From Erythrobacter crassostreae (GTDB taxonomy: Bacteria > Pseudomonadota > Alphaproteobacteria > Sphingomonadales > Sphingomonadaceae), in NCBI RefSeq assembly GCF_019204045.1, contig NZ_JAGSPC010000001.1:310001-374000 (forward strand): 64,000 nt of DNA. The letters are read 5' to 3'. Made by a program: the position numbers and the translations under genes. This document shows, one piece after another, positions 1-9,127 of this stretch. The notes under the pieces are model-generated. The model saw only the letters and a list, made by a program, of their open reading frames with translations. It had not been told where the DNA came from and did not search any database. Numbering within the stretch: the stretch's first letter is position 1; every line of letters starts with the position of its first letter.

Positions 1-1
1 C

Positions 2-163
2 GATACGCGGTTTCGCGCTGGTCTTTCTAACTTCCTCGAAGTGCTTGAAGCCCGCCGTGCAGCCGATGCCAGCGGTGAACGAGCAGCCGCAGCGTTGGGC
101 CGTGCCCAACGCGCCCGTATCCTGCTGTGGCAGGCATTGGGCGGCGACAGTTCCGAGAGCTAG
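2..163 (+). CDS. Outer-membrane efflux factor, TolC/NodT family (C-terminal fragment)
   Basis: This is the last 53 codons of a gene cut by the left edge; frame 2 is open to a TAG at 161-163. The residues include FRAGLSNFLEVLEARRA and end LLWQALGGDSSES. That is the typical C-terminal pattern of RND-efflux outer-membrane channel proteins, where the repeat 'Y.AG..s.leVL.AqR' is followed by 'alyrALGGG'. The protein would be the outer-membrane exit duct of a tripartite efflux pump. Its stop overlaps the convergent stop of the HupE-like gene. Family assignment rests on a short fragment. Confidence 0.75.
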   Translation, partial: DTRFRAGLSNFLEVLEARRAADASGERAAAALGRAQRARILLWQALGGDSSES

Positions 164-1161
164 CCCAGCAGCCTTTCAAACAGCCAGAAACTGCCAGTGA
201 TACCGATTGCGTAAGTCGCAAAACGGATCGCAGGTGTCTCGGCCATTGGCACCGCGCGTTTGAGCACAGCGAGCAACGCCATAAGTGCCGCGATGACGAT
301 CAACTGCCCTGCCTCGACGCCAACATTGAACGCCAACAGCGCGCTTGCAATCTCGCCTTGCGGCAGACCGATATCGGCGAGCGCACCGGCAAAGCCGAAG
401 CCGTGGAGCAGACCGAATGCAAAGGCGACCAGCCACGGCATCCGCCGCGTCCATGTGTGATGGTTCGGTTCACGAATGGCGCGGATCACTTCGACCGCCA
501 GAAACACAATCGAAAGCGCAATCAAGGCCTCGACCGGTCGGCTTGGCATGCCCGCATAGCCTAAAGTTGTCGCAACCAGAGTGATGGAGTGGGCCACCGT
601 GAACGCTGTTGCCGCTTTGACAACCGCCCATCCGCTACGGACAAGAAACACAAGCGCGATCACAAACAGCAAGTGATCCCAGCCGAACAGGATATGTTCC
701 GCGCCGATCACGAAATAATCGCGAGCGACGGCCCATGTATCGGGTTTCGCAGCGATGGTGGCTGTGGGTGTATCGCTGGTGAGCCGGAATGTCTGGGTGG
801 GCCGTTCCAACGGCGAAACGCGCGCAATTGCGTCTGCATTTCCGATAAGGTCGCTTAAGCCGAAGGTCTCTTCCGCTAGATCGCCTTTACAAAGGAGCGT
901 GGCACTCCCGAGCAATGCCAGCGGCGCGGCTCGCTGCACGGCATCGCCATGCATTTCGCAGCTTTTGGGAATGACGGGCTGCGCCAGTATTCGCGGCCCG
1001 CCGCGGGTGTTTGCGGCTACGGGGATCTTCCATTCGAGCGACCACTGCCCTGCACTGCGCTCGGTCAATTCCACCACTGCGGGACGCAGTTCATCGGCGG
1101 CGAGGGGCGCAGCGAAAGCCGCGAGCACTGATATCAGCAAAGCCCGCAGCGGTAGTTTCAC
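160..1161 (-). CDS. HupE/UreJ-like membrane protein
   Basis: A 333-residue protein with an N-terminal signal peptide (about residues 1-22), a periplasmic domain of about 120 residues and a C-terminal block of about six membrane helices. The motifs GAEHILFGWDHLLFVIAL, TVAHSITL and LLHGFGFAGAL are characteristic of the HupE/UreJ_2 family, whose better-known members are nickel/cobalt permeases of hydrogenase and urease systems. The His and Asp residues in these motifs are the likely metal ligands. The ATG start overlaps the stop of the parvulin gene by 4 bases (ATGA), so the two are translationally coupled. No hydrogenase or urease gene is nearby, so the metal and client are unknown. Confidence 0.82.
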   Translation of the reverse strand: MKLPLRALLISVLAAFAAPLAADELRPAVVELTERSAGQWSLEWKIPVAANTRGGPRILAQPVIPKSCEMHGDAVQRAAPLALLGSATLLCKGDLAEETFGLSDLIGNADAIARVSPLERPTQTFRLTSDTPTATIAAKPDTWAVARDYFVIGAEHILFGWDHLLFVIALVFLVRSGWAVVKAATAFTVAHSITLVATTLGYAGMPSRPVEALIALSIVFLAVEVIRAIREPNHHTWTRRMPWLVAFAFGLLHGFGFAGALADIGLPQGEIASALLAFNVGVEAGQLIVIAALMALLAVLKRAVPMAETPAIRFATYAIGITGSFWLFERLLG

Positions 1162-1967
1162 CGGTCAATCTCGATGCGGTATGCATCGCGGAGTAGGTCG
1201 AAAGCGCGCTCTTTCCGCTCGGCTACCTGCGCGCTTCTCCAGTCGTTTGAGAGTTGCTGGCGCAGCGCATCAAAGCCGGTTTCGCCCGCGCTGCGTTCAC
1301 GCAGGCGCACAATGTGCCAGCCAAATCCGGATCGCAGAGGCCCCCGCCAGTCCTCGCCTGTTTCCAGCGCGGCCAATACTCCGCTAAATTCCTCGCCAAA
1401 CTGCGCGCGAATGTCCCGCTGCGAGGCTGATTTCATGGTGGGAGGCAGGCTGATCGCCTCTCCAATGCCCTGCCAGCCGTCCGACCCTAAAACCCGCCCC
1501 AAAGCAGCTTCAGCGGCAGTCTTGTCCGTGAAATAGAGCTGATCAAAGCTGGAATTGAGCGCGGTTTGATACCGCTCTTTGTTGTCGTCCAAAAACGCCT
1601 GCAGCGTCGCGTCGTCAGGCTCCGCCATTTCGGCGGCGGCGCCCGCAGCCATATCCATCTTGCTAACCAGCCGCCGCCGGACAATTGCGTCGTCTTGATC
1701 CAGTCCAAGCCGCAACGCTTCTCGGTAGAGAACTTCATCACGCACATATTGCTCAATCTGCGCGTCAAGCTCGGCATCTGTTGGCGAGCGGCCCATCGTC
1801 CGCTCAAATTGCAGCGCAAGCTCCGCCTGAGCATTTCGATCCACGTCGATCACGCGCGATGAAGGATCGACTGCCGTGCCGCCCGTCCACGCGAAAAATG
1901 CATAGACCAGTGCGCCTGCGATCAGGAAATGGACCAGAGGTTCACGGGTCCAGCGCGGCATTGTCAT
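1158..1967 (-). CDS. Membrane-anchored parvulin-type peptidyl-prolyl isomerase
   Basis: A 269-residue protein with an N-terminal anchor (LVHFLIAGALVYAFFAW), an alpha-helical SurA/PpiD-like chaperone region (RTMGRSPTDAELDAQIEQYV, then DEVLYREAL) and a degenerate rotamase domain near the end (LRSGFGWHIVRLRER). It probably folds exported or membrane proteins from the periplasmic face. I chose the ATG at 1967 because the upstream in-frame ATG at 2030 would overlap the DUF3604 gene by about 50 bases, while 1967 lies 10 bases after its stop. It is the middle gene of the DUF3604-PPIase-HupE operon. Confidence 0.82.
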   Translation of the reverse strand: MTMPRWTREPLVHFLIAGALVYAFFAWTGGTAVDPSSRVIDVDRNAQAELALQFERTMGRSPTDAELDAQIEQYVRDEVLYREALRLGLDQDDAIVRRRLVSKMDMAAGAAAEMAEPDDATLQAFLDDNKERYQTALNSSFDQLYFTDKTAAEAALGRVLGSDGWQGIGEAISLPPTMKSASQRDIRAQFGEEFSGVLAALETGEDWRGPLRSGFGWHIVRLRERSAGETGFDALRQQLSNDWRSAQVAERKERAFDLLRDAYRIEIDR

Positions 1968-1977
1968 GGGGCCGGCC

Positions 1978-3885
1978 TCAGGCGCTTGGTCTGAGCCAGA
2001 TCGGCGACGTATATGCCCGTTCCTGAGCAACGCTATCGGCCATTGCCTCGTCGCTCAATGTGATCCCGAAACGCACCGCATCGAACAGCGACCAGCGCGG
2101 CGTCGGGATCTCCAGAACGCGAACATAATAAAACGCACGCTGACCTTCCGCAAAGTCGGGATCGGTCCAGACACTGCGCAATTCCGCCGCGCCAATATCA
2201 TTGGTGTATGTCGCCGCTTCGCGGTCCACTGTGTCGCCTACTGCGGGAACTTTGCCGCCAAAAACAGCGCGGCTTTCCATGTCGCTCCACACGACATCGT
2301 AAACCTGTTCCTGCATTTCGCCTGCGCTATCGAGATAGCCTTTGACGATCTGAACGCGGTCGAGATTGGCACCATCTGGGTCCTTCAGCGCGCTGATCAT
2401 AAAGCGCGGTGCATCTGCTCCGCTGGTCAGTTCGCCGCCCATCGGCACGCCCTCGCTGTAGCCTTTGCGCACCCAGTCGCCGTCCCAATCCGCGTCTTCA
2501 AATCCGAAACCGCCGAACACTCGCACGCTCATGCGCGGGCCGGTGGTGGCGTAGACCTCCCGGCGCTGGAACGCGTCGAAGATTTCGGCCCGTGTGTTGC
2601 CCCGTGCCCAAGCCGCAGCATAGCCGCCAGCCAGATAATTCCAGCCGAAACGGCCAACGCGCGTGCCAAGGTTCTGCGCAGCGACCGCCCGATCTTCGGA
2701 TGCTGGTTCGTTGCCGGTATGCTTGCCCCAGAAATTGTCCTCATCGCCGGTCGCCAGTGATGTGTGGCTGTCGGTCGATCCGACCATGCCGAACGCATAA
2801 GGGTTCGCGCCCAGTTGCTCTTCGAGCGAAAGCCCGCGCTTCAACGCTTCGCGGACATAGGAGCCTGCGAGCATATCGTCGGTGGTTTTGGCGGTTAGAG
2901 GCAGGTTGCCCAGTTCCCAGCCCTTCACGCCAAATCCGGCCATCTCATCATTGGGCGAAAGGAACGGATGTGTTTCGCTGTCACCCTTGATCTGGGTTAC
3001 CTCCACAACCGGCTCGGCAGCGGCCCGCTTTGCGGCATAAGCAGCCGTCATCGGCGATCCATCCGGCATTGTCATTTCAAACATCAACCCATTGGACAGG
3101 TTGGAATTGTGCGGAATGGCGAGCGCCTGTCCGCCAGTGTCTTTCGCGTAAGCTGCCATGTAATCCCACAGCTGCTCTGCCGTCGTGCTCAGGCCGGGAA
3201 ACGGCAAAACCTGACTGGTTCTGTCGCTGCCATCGCGGAACATCACCACACGGTGGAGATTGTTTCCGTCCGGCATCAGAGTCCATTCAAAGCCCGCAAT
3301 TGCGCTGAATTCGCCCGGAGTGTTGTAACGATCAAGCGTGCCCAGATGCGTGGTCCAGATGTCCCGTGTGTTCTCTTCGCTTGCCTCGGGATCGCGCAGG
3401 GCCTCGGGCAAATCACCATTCGCCGCTGCGGTAATCAGTTCGGCAATGGCGAGCTGTGACTGCTCGGGGCTTTCATGCATCATGTCATGCCAGCGCAGCA
3501 GCGTTTCGTCCTGAATCAGAAAGCGCGGTGCATCATAAAGCCGGCGCGTGGCACCAAGACCGTCAGAATGGTCGGCGATCACAAGAAAATCGAGCGGCCG
3601 CGCGAGCTTCGCCTCCGCACCGGTTGTCGCCGTAACAGTGTCACCGCGCGCGAACTGCAAGGCTTCTTCAGGGCCAAGCCGTACGCCGAAACCAAATGCG
3701 TCAATCGAGTTATCAGTATGGAGGTGGGTATCGCCCCAATATGGACGGTCAGGAAACTCGGCGAGTTCAATCGTGCCCTCACCATCGCCGCTTTGCGCTT
3801 CATCGACCGGCATCAGGCTGTCACAAGCAGATAGAGCCAACGCAGAAATGCCCGCTAGCGCGAATTTCGTCCAATTGCGCATCAT
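1978..3885 (-). CDS. DUF3604 lipoprotein, PHP-like putative metal-dependent hydrolase
   Basis: A 635-residue protein with a lipoprotein signal ending in LALSAC, so it is probably tethered to a membrane. The sequence YWGDTHLHTDNS is a PHP-like HxH metal motif. It is followed by VIADHSD, IPHNSN and STDSHTS, which provide further His/Asp ligands typical of DUF3604. I chose the tandem ATG at 3885/3882 because GGAGGAG lies just upstream; a longer reading from 3912 has no such site and would spoil the signal peptide. It is the first gene of an operon with the parvulin and the HupE-like permease. The substrate is unknown; a phosphoesterase-type activity is inference from the motif only. Confidence 0.85.
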   Translation of the reverse strand: MMRNWTKFALAGISALALSACDSLMPVDEAQSGDGEGTIELAEFPDRPYWGDTHLHTDNSIDAFGFGVRLGPEEALQFARGDTVTATTGAEAKLARPLDFLVIADHSDGLGATRRLYDAPRFLIQDETLLRWHDMMHESPEQSQLAIAELITAAANGDLPEALRDPEASEENTRDIWTTHLGTLDRYNTPGEFSAIAGFEWTLMPDGNNLHRVVMFRDGSDRTSQVLPFPGLSTTAEQLWDYMAAYAKDTGGQALAIPHNSNLSNGLMFEMTMPDGSPMTAAYAAKRAAAEPVVEVTQIKGDSETHPFLSPNDEMAGFGVKGWELGNLPLTAKTTDDMLAGSYVREALKRGLSLEEQLGANPYAFGMVGSTDSHTSLATGDEDNFWGKHTGNEPASEDRAVAAQNLGTRVGRFGWNYLAGGYAAAWARGNTRAEIFDAFQRREVYATTGPRMSVRVFGGFGFEDADWDGDWVRKGYSEGVPMGGELTSGADAPRFMISALKDPDGANLDRVQIVKGYLDSAGEMQEQVYDVVWSDMESRAVFGGKVPAVGDTVDREAATYTNDIGAAELRSVWTDPDFAEGQRAFYYVRVLEIPTPRWSLFDAVRFGITLSDEAMADSVAQERAYTSPIWLRPSA

Positions 3886-3941
3886 GCGCTCCTCCCTCTC
3901 AAATCCCTCCAATCAACCCTGCGCCCGAAACTTACCGTTCG

Positions 3942-4391
3942 TCAAGTAGAGCGGCGAAGCAAAGCTGATCTCTCGCAGCGGCACACCACCTCATCGCGCT
4001 GGTTCAACAACTCATGCGTGAAGGTGACGATGCCCGCTTCAGGACGCGATTTGCTTTCCCTGAGCTCCTTCACCTCGCTTTGCGCGTGCATGGTATCCCC
4101 GATGAACACCGGTTTCGGCGTCACAACTTTATCAAAGCCAAGATTGGCGACCAGCGTGCCCAGCGTCGTATCGCCGACCGACAGACCGACCAGCAATGAA
4201 AACGTGAAAGTCGAATTCACAAGGATCTGGCCAAAGCCGCTTTCTTTCGCAGCTTCGACATCCAAATGGAGCGGCTGCGGGTTGTGGGTCATGGTCGAGA
4301 ACAGAAGATTATCCGTCTCGGTCACCGTGCGGCGGATTTCGTGCTCGATCCGGTCACCCACCTGCCATTCGTCAAAGAATTTGCCTGCCAT
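3942..4391 (-). CDS. MaoC-family dehydratase
   Basis: A 149-residue hot-dog-fold protein of the MaoC / (R)-specific enoyl-CoA hydratase type. The segment [22 protein letters not shown] carries the catalytic Asn/His neighbourhood of the family (the usual form is D..PlH.D). [19 protein letters not shown] is also typical. It lies 3 bases downstream of the CaiB-type CoA-transferase gene, so the two form an operon that probably acts on a branched or dicarboxylic acyl-CoA. The precise substrate cannot be read from sequence. Confidence 0.85.
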   Translation of the reverse strand: MAGKFFDEWQVGDRIEHEIRRTVTETDNLLFSTMTHNPQPLHLDVEAAKESGFGQILVNSTFTFSLLVGLSVGDTTLGTLVANLGFDKVVTPKPVFIGDTMHAQSEVKELRESKSRPEAGIVTFTHELLNQRDEVVCRCERSALLRRST

Positions 4392-4394
4392 GGT

Positions 4395-5474
4395 TCAGCC
4401 TTTCGTCCAGCCAGCAACGGTTTGCGCGCCATCATCCGCACTGGACCGCACGGCTCCCGGCGTCCGGCTGAAACGCGGCGCCGGAGCTGTGTGCCATGCG
4501 CCGTCATGTTCGACGAATGCGCCCCGCGCTTTCATATGCGGGTGCTCACGCGCTTCATCTAGGCCCATGACAGGCGCGAAACACGCGTCGCTTCCTTCTA
4601 ACAATTCGCACCACTCATCGCGGGTTTTGGTGACGAACAAGGCCGCCATTTTTTCAGCGTAGTCATCCCAATTCGCGGGGTTCATCTGGCCTTCGGCAAG
4701 CTCTGCCGGAGCGCCCGATTTGGCTAGCAATTCAGCGTAAAATTGCGGCTCAATCGCGCCGAGCGAAACCTCTTTCCCATCTGCACATTTGAAGCAGCGA
4801 TAGAAGTGCGATGCTCCGCCCAACAGACCTTTTCCGCGCTCTGTCGTGCGAACCGCCGATTTGGGTAAGCCGAAGAAAAAACTCATCAGGCTGGTCGTGC
4901 CATCAATGATAGCCGCATCAACAACCTGACCTTTGCCGGAGCGTTCGCGTTCATACAAAGCGGCCATGATGCCGAACGCGCAGTACATTGATCCTCCGCC
5001 AAAATCGCCGACAAGGTTTTGGGGTGGTACGGCGGTTTCGCCTGCTTTCCCGATGGCGTCGAGCGCGCCGGTAAGCGCGATATAGTTGATGTCGTGCCCG
5101 GCCGTCTGAGCCAGCGGCCCGTCCTGCCCCCAGCCGGTCATCCGGGCATAAATGAGCCGCGGGTTATCAGCGAGCAGCTCGTCCGGCCCTAGGCCAAGCC
5201 GCTCCATTACGCCCGGTCGCAGACCTTCGATCAAAACATCAGCCTTGCTCGCGGCCTCGCGGCAAAAGGCCTTGCCCTCTTCGCTTTTCAAATCAGCCGT
5301 CACACGGTTTCGCGCGCGTTCGACAACAGGGTTCATCACGCCGCCGCCGGGCCGATCAATCCGCACAACTTCCGCGCCGAGATCGGCGAGCAGCATGGCC
5401 ACATGCGGGCCCGGGCCAATGCCTGCAAATTCGATCACTTTGAGGCCGGTAAGCGGGCCGGTGGGGTTGGTCAT
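4395..5474 (-). CDS. CaiB/BaiF family CoA-transferase
   Basis: A 359-residue class III CoA-transferase of the CaiB/BaiF/alpha-methylacyl-CoA racemase family. It starts MTNPTGPLTGLKVIEFAG and has the family motif LADLGAEVVRIDRPGG. The conserved GQVVDAAIIDG contains Asp186, the expected nucleophile position that carries the acyl group in this family. The frame stays open upstream to 6380, but the homology begins at the ATG at 5474, and AGGAGAG lies just before it. It probably transfers CoA to, or racemises, the same acyl-CoA handled by the downstream MaoC protein. Confidence 0.88.
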   Translation of the reverse strand: MTNPTGPLTGLKVIEFAGIGPGPHVAMLLADLGAEVVRIDRPGGGVMNPVVERARNRVTADLKSEEGKAFCREAASKADVLIEGLRPGVMERLGLGPDELLADNPRLIYARMTGWGQDGPLAQTAGHDINYIALTGALDAIGKAGETAVPPQNLVGDFGGGSMYCAFGIMAALYERERSGKGQVVDAAIIDGTTSLMSFFFGLPKSAVRTTERGKGLLGGASHFYRCFKCADGKEVSLGAIEPQFYAELLAKSGAPAELAEGQMNPANWDDYAEKMAALFVTKTRDEWCELLEGSDACFAPVMGLDEAREHPHMKARGAFVEHDGAWHTAPAPRFSRTPGAVRSSADDGAQTVAGWTKG

Positions 5475-5625
5475 GAAAAGCTCTCCTCTTGGGCCGGACT
5501 TCTGACGCGAGACGCCGATGAGAGCAAGAGGCCGCACGACATTCGCGCGCGATTGACAGCGAAGCCTCGCGCGCAATACTGCCTGCAAAGCGCAATTGTG
5601 CGGGCAAGCTGACAGGTGTTGGATA

Positions 5626-6084
5626 GTGGGCAGAGCCACAAAACGGGTCTTGGCCGCAGCATCAGGCGGCGGACATTTCGAACAGCTAATGCTGCTGCGA
5701 AAGACGCTGGAACTGCACGATATCCACTTTGCCACGACAGACCGCGATGTGGCCGTCCAGCACGGAATTACAGGCGCGGCGATCTTGCCCGATTGCAACA
5801 AAAACCGCCCTTTTCGCTCGGCTTGGTGCGGGATTGTCGCGCTCTGGCTAGTAATAAAACTGCGACCCGATATTGTCATTTCGACCGGAGCAGCGCCCGG
5901 TTTTTTCTGTATTCTCGCGGGCCGTTTGGTTGGAGCGAGAACGCTCTGGATCGATAGCGTTGCCAACGCAGACAAACTCTCGATGTGCGGGCGGCTCTCT
6001 TTGACGTTTGCCCATAAATGCCTGACCCAGTGGGAACACCTTGCCGGCGATCCAGAACCGGTATTCCGCGGGGCCCTGCTGTGA
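5626..6084 (+). CDS. pssD: Split glycosyltransferase, membrane subunit (PssD/Alg14-like)
   Basis: About 152 residues with the Alg14/PssD pattern: a glycine-rich N-terminus (VLAAASGGGHFEQLMLL), RPDIVISTGAAPGFF and LWIDSVANADKLS. In this family the subunit anchors the catalytic partner to the inner membrane and binds the lipid-linked acceptor. The start is uncertain. I prefer GTG at 5626, which gives the usual short lead-in, but TTG codons at 5596 and 5620 are also possible. The stop overlaps the GTG of the next gene (GTGA). It opens the plus-strand part of the polysaccharide locus. Confidence 0.8.
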   Translation: MGRATKRVLAAASGGGHFEQLMLLRKTLELHDIHFATTDRDVAVQHGITGAAILPDCNKNRPFRSAWCGIVALWLVIKLRPDIVISTGAAPGFFCILAGRLVGARTLWIDSVANADKLSMCGRLSLTFAHKCLTQWEHLAGDPEPVFRGALL

Positions 6085-6563
6085 TCCTCGTCACCGTTGG
6101 AATGCAGCTCGGTTTTGACCGGCTGATATCGGCGATGGATGCCCTTGCCCCGACGCTTGGGATGCCGGTTGTCGCACAAACCGGGCCAAGCAGATTTACG
6201 CCTACTAACATGGATGCGCACAACCGGATCGCGCCGGACAAATTTGAAAAACTTGTCCAGCAGTCGCGGCTGATCGTAAGTCATGCCGGGATTGGCACGG
6301 TGCTGACCGCGCAACGGTTTGGAAAGCCGATCATCCTGATGCCGCGCCGCGCCGAATTGGGCGAGCATCGTAATGATCATCAGTTGGCGACGGCGAACAA
6401 ATTGGATGGCCGATCAGGCATTCTAGTAGCCATGGATCAGACCGAATTGGCCGACCGGATAGCAGATGGTTTGGCGCTGAAAGCCTTCCGGTCAAATCCC
6501 GATTCCGGATCGCGGCAATTACGTTCTACAGTCGCGCGGTTCATCGAAACCGGGCATTTATGA
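6081..6563 (+). CDS. pssE: Split glycosyltransferase, catalytic subunit (PssE/Alg13-like)
   Basis: About 160 residues matching the C-terminal half of GT28 glycosyltransferases. VILVTVGMQLGFDRLI opens the fold, and VSHAGIGTVLTAQRFGKPIILMPR forms the nucleotide-sugar binding site, as in Alg13 and rhizobial PssE. I start it at GTG 6081, four bases overlapping the pssD stop; the longer in-frame reading from 6018 would lie inside pssD. With PssD it should make one two-chain enzyme that adds an early sugar (often glucuronic acid in rhizobia) to the lipid carrier. The donor sugar here is not known. Confidence 0.82.
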   Translation: MILVTVGMQLGFDRLISAMDALAPTLGMPVVAQTGPSRFTPTNMDAHNRIAPDKFEKLVQQSRLIVSHAGIGTVLTAQRFGKPIILMPRRAELGEHRNDHQLATANKLDGRSGILVAMDQTELADRIADGLALKAFRSNPDSGSRQLRSTVARFIETGHL

Positions 6564-6689
6564 CCCTTTCGGCCGCTTTAGGTGCCTTTCTGCCCCTTTT
6601 GTAAAAACGGTAAAAATCGCATCAAGGATAACGTGATTTTAAGGGCTTTGAACGCATGAAACCCGCGTAATTTCGGGAAATTCGAGTTC

Positions 6690-7994
6690 ATGAACGCACC
6701 TTTTGATACTTCTACCGCCATCGGCCTTGATGCGGTCAGTCAGCCAGCGCCAGATCATCAGATCGCGGTAATCGGGCTGGGCTATATCGGCCTGCCGACC
6801 GCCGCCGTCCTTGCCAGCTATGGCTGGAACGTATGCGGTGTCGATGTCTCTGAAAAAGTTGTTAAAACTGTCAATGCTGGCGGTGTTCACATCGAAGAGC
6901 GTGATCTCGATCAGCTCGTACAAACCGCGACAGATACGGGCCGCCTTACAGCATCCACATCGGTGCCAACCGCGCATTATTACATGATTGCTGTCCCAAC
7001 CCCGTTGGGCGAGGATAACACCCCCGATATCGCCTATGTAGAGGCCGCCGCACGCTCCATCGCACCGCAAATTCTGCCGGGTGCCTGTGTGATCGTGGAA
7101 AGCACTTCGCCGGTTGGAACGATGGAGAAAGTCGCTGATATTATTGCCGAATTGCGGCCAGACCTAAAAGTACCGCGCTTTGGAGATCATGAAGGCGGCG
7201 ACATTGCTCTGGCCTATTGCCCAGAGCGCGTTCTTCCCGGCAAAATCGTGCATGAACTCGTCGCCAATGACCGGGTTATCGGCGGGGTAACACCTGCCTG
7301 CGCAGAACGGGCGGTCAACCTCTATGCAAGTTTCGTAAAAGGCGATTGCCTCAGCACAAATTCGCGCATCGCAGAAACAGTCAAGTTAGTCGAAAACAGC
7401 TTCCGCGATGTGAACATCGCCTTCGCAAACGAGCTGTCGATGATCGCCGACGAAATCGGTGTCGATGTCTGGGATGTCATCCGCCTCGCCAACCGGCACC
7501 CGCGCGTTAACATCCTGCAGCCCGGCCCCGGCGTCGGCGGACATTGCATCGCAGTCGATCCTTGGTTCCTAGTCGCAGGCGCCCCTAAAGCGGCACGGCT
7601 TGTCCGCACCGCCCGCGAGGTCAATGACCATAAAGCTATCCATACCGAACAACGGATTCGCGGCCTCCTGCAGGTCGCTCCGCAGGCTAAAGTCGCGGTG
7701 TTAGGGTTGGCATTCAAGCCGGACATCGATGATTTCCGGGAGAGCCCCGCCCTCGAAATCGCCGAGGCGCTGGCAAAAGATTGCGGCGACCGGATGCTCA
7801 TTGTCGAACCCTTCGCCGAAGAACTGACAGAAGAGCTATCGAGCGCCGGAGCAAAGCTGACCACCCTTGACGAGGCGCTTGCTAAGGCGGAAATCGTCGT
7901 TGTGCTAGTCGATCACACCGCTTTCAAACATCTCACCCAGGCAGACCTGTCAGGAAAGATCACATTCGACACGCGAGGAATGCTCAAACAATGA
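6690..7994 (+). CDS. wecC: UDP-N-acetyl-D-mannosamine dehydrogenase
   Basis: A 434-residue UDP-sugar dehydrogenase that oxidises UDP-ManNAc to UDP-ManNAcA with NAD+. The Rossmann motif VIGLGYIGLPTA is near residue 26. KLVENSFRDVNIAFANE gives the conserved Lys at about 232, and GPGVGGHCIAVDP gives the catalytic Cys at 286. The last third is the UDP-binding domain (GLAFKPDIDDFRESPALEIA). It overlaps wecB by 4 bases (ATGA), so oxidation directly follows the epimerase product. The 126-base gap before it probably holds a promoter. Confidence 0.92.
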   Translation: MNAPFDTSTAIGLDAVSQPAPDHQIAVIGLGYIGLPTAAVLASYGWNVCGVDVSEKVVKTVNAGGVHIEERDLDQLVQTATDTGRLTASTSVPTAHYYMIAVPTPLGEDNTPDIAYVEAAARSIAPQILPGACVIVESTSPVGTMEKVADIIAELRPDLKVPRFGDHEGGDIALAYCPERVLPGKIVHELVANDRVIGGVTPACAERAVNLYASFVKGDCLSTNSRIAETVKLVENSFRDVNIAFANELSMIADEIGVDVWDVIRLANRHPRVNILQPGPGVGGHCIAVDPWFLVAGAPKAARLVRTAREVNDHKAIHTEQRIRGLLQVAPQAKVAVLGLAFKPDIDDFRESPALEIAEALAKDCGDRMLIVEPFAEELTEELSSAGAKLTTLDEALAKAEIVVVLVDHTAFKHLTQADLSGKITFDTRGMLKQ

Positions 7995-9127
7995 GCCAAG
8001 CGAGGTCACGCCCCAAGATCATGGTCACATTTGGGACCCGACCCGAGGCGATCAAGATGTTTCCCGTGGTGCAGGCGCTGCGCGAGGCAGGTCGTTCCGA
8101 CGTATGCGTCGCGGTAACCGCACAGCATCGCGAAATGCTCGATCAGGTAATGGATATTGCGGGCATTGAGCCTGACATCGATCTCGATCTGATGCAGCCA
8201 GGGCAGAGCCTCGATGCCCTGTCGGCGAGAATTATCACGCGCTTTGGCGAGGCTCTTGATGCGGAAAAACCCGACCGCGTTCTGGTCCACGGCGACACCC
8301 TAACAACAATGATGGCAACGCTCGCCTGCTATTTCCGCCGCATTCCTGTTGGTCATGTCGAAGCGGGCCTTCGCAGCGGCGATATCTATTCACCGTGGCC
8401 GGAAGAGGTGAATCGCAAGGTTACTGGCGCGGTGGCCGATTTGCACTTCGCTCCGACGGCGAACGCCGCCGCCGCATTGCGCGCAGAAAACGTGCCCGAA
8501 AGCGCTATCCACATCACCGGCAACACGGTGATCGACGCATTGCTGGTCGCTCGCGCGAAAGTCGCGGCAGATCCGTCGCTCGCGCCTGCCCTTGCGCCTT
8601 TGAAAGAGCGTTTTGCGGGCAAGCGTATCGTAGCTGTTACAGCCCACCGCCGCGAGAATTTTGGCGATGGCATGCAGCAAATCGCAGCCGCGTTGAAAAG
8701 GCTCGCAGGCCGGGAAGATATCGCAATCATCTATCCCATGCATCCGAACCCGAATGTTGTTGAAGTGATGCGTCCGGAACTCTCCGGTATTGATAATATC
8801 GCATTGATCGAACCGCTCGATTATCTTGGCTTTGTCGCGATGATGGAGGTTTCCGACATTGTGCTGACAGATAGCGGCGGCATTCAGGAAGAAGCGCCAA
8901 GCCTTGGCAAGCCGGTTCTGGTCATGCGTGATACGACCGAGAGGCCCGAAGGCGTTTCTGCCGGGACAGCGTTACTGACGGGTGCGAACACCAATGCGAT
9001 TGTCCGCGAAGTGAGCAAATTGCTAAACGATCCGATCGCCTATGATGCAATGTCAAAAGCGCACAACCCCTATGGCGACGGCACTGCAAGCCGCCAAATC
9101 GCCGAGATCATCGCAAAAGCGCACTAA
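7991..9127 (+). CDS. wecB: UDP-N-acetylglucosamine 2-epimerase (non-hydrolysing)
   Basis: A 378-residue epimerase that interconverts UDP-GlcNAc and UDP-ManNAc. Family marks are VTFGTRPEAIKMFPV at the N-terminus, GHVEAGLRSGDIYSPWPEE, VTAHRRENFGDG and LTDSGGIQEEAPSLGKPVL. Length is normal. Together with wecC it supplies UDP-ManNAcA, suggesting the polymer contains an acidic amino sugar. Its TAA stop overlaps the stop of the next gene, which is on the other strand. Confidence 0.93.
   Translation: MSQARSRPKIMVTFGTRPEAIKMFPVVQALREAGRSDVCVAVTAQHREMLDQVMDIAGIEPDIDLDLMQPGQSLDALSARIITRFGEALDAEKPDRVLVHGDTLTTMMATLACYFRRIPVGHVEAGLRSGDIYSPWPEEVNRKVTGAVADLHFAPTANAAAALRAENVPESAIHITGNTVIDALLVARAKVAADPSLAPALAPLKERFAGKRIVAVTAHRRENFGDGMQQIAAALKRLAGREDIAIIYPMHPNPNVVEVMRPELSGIDNIALIEPLDYLGFVAMMEVSDIVLTDSGGIQEEAPSLGKPVLVMRDTTERPEGVSAGTALLTGANTNAIVREVSKLLNDPIAYDAMSKAHNPYGDGTASRQIAEIIAKAH

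Noticed and set aside
1966-2760. Plus-strand open frame of 264 codons
   Set aside because: Antisense to the DUF3604 gene, which has a signal peptide, ribosome-binding site and family motifs.
5475-6380. Upstream open frame that would extend the CaiB-type protein by about 300 residues
   Set aside because: It lies antisense to pssD and pssE, has no likeness to the family, and the true start at 5474 has a ribosome-binding site.
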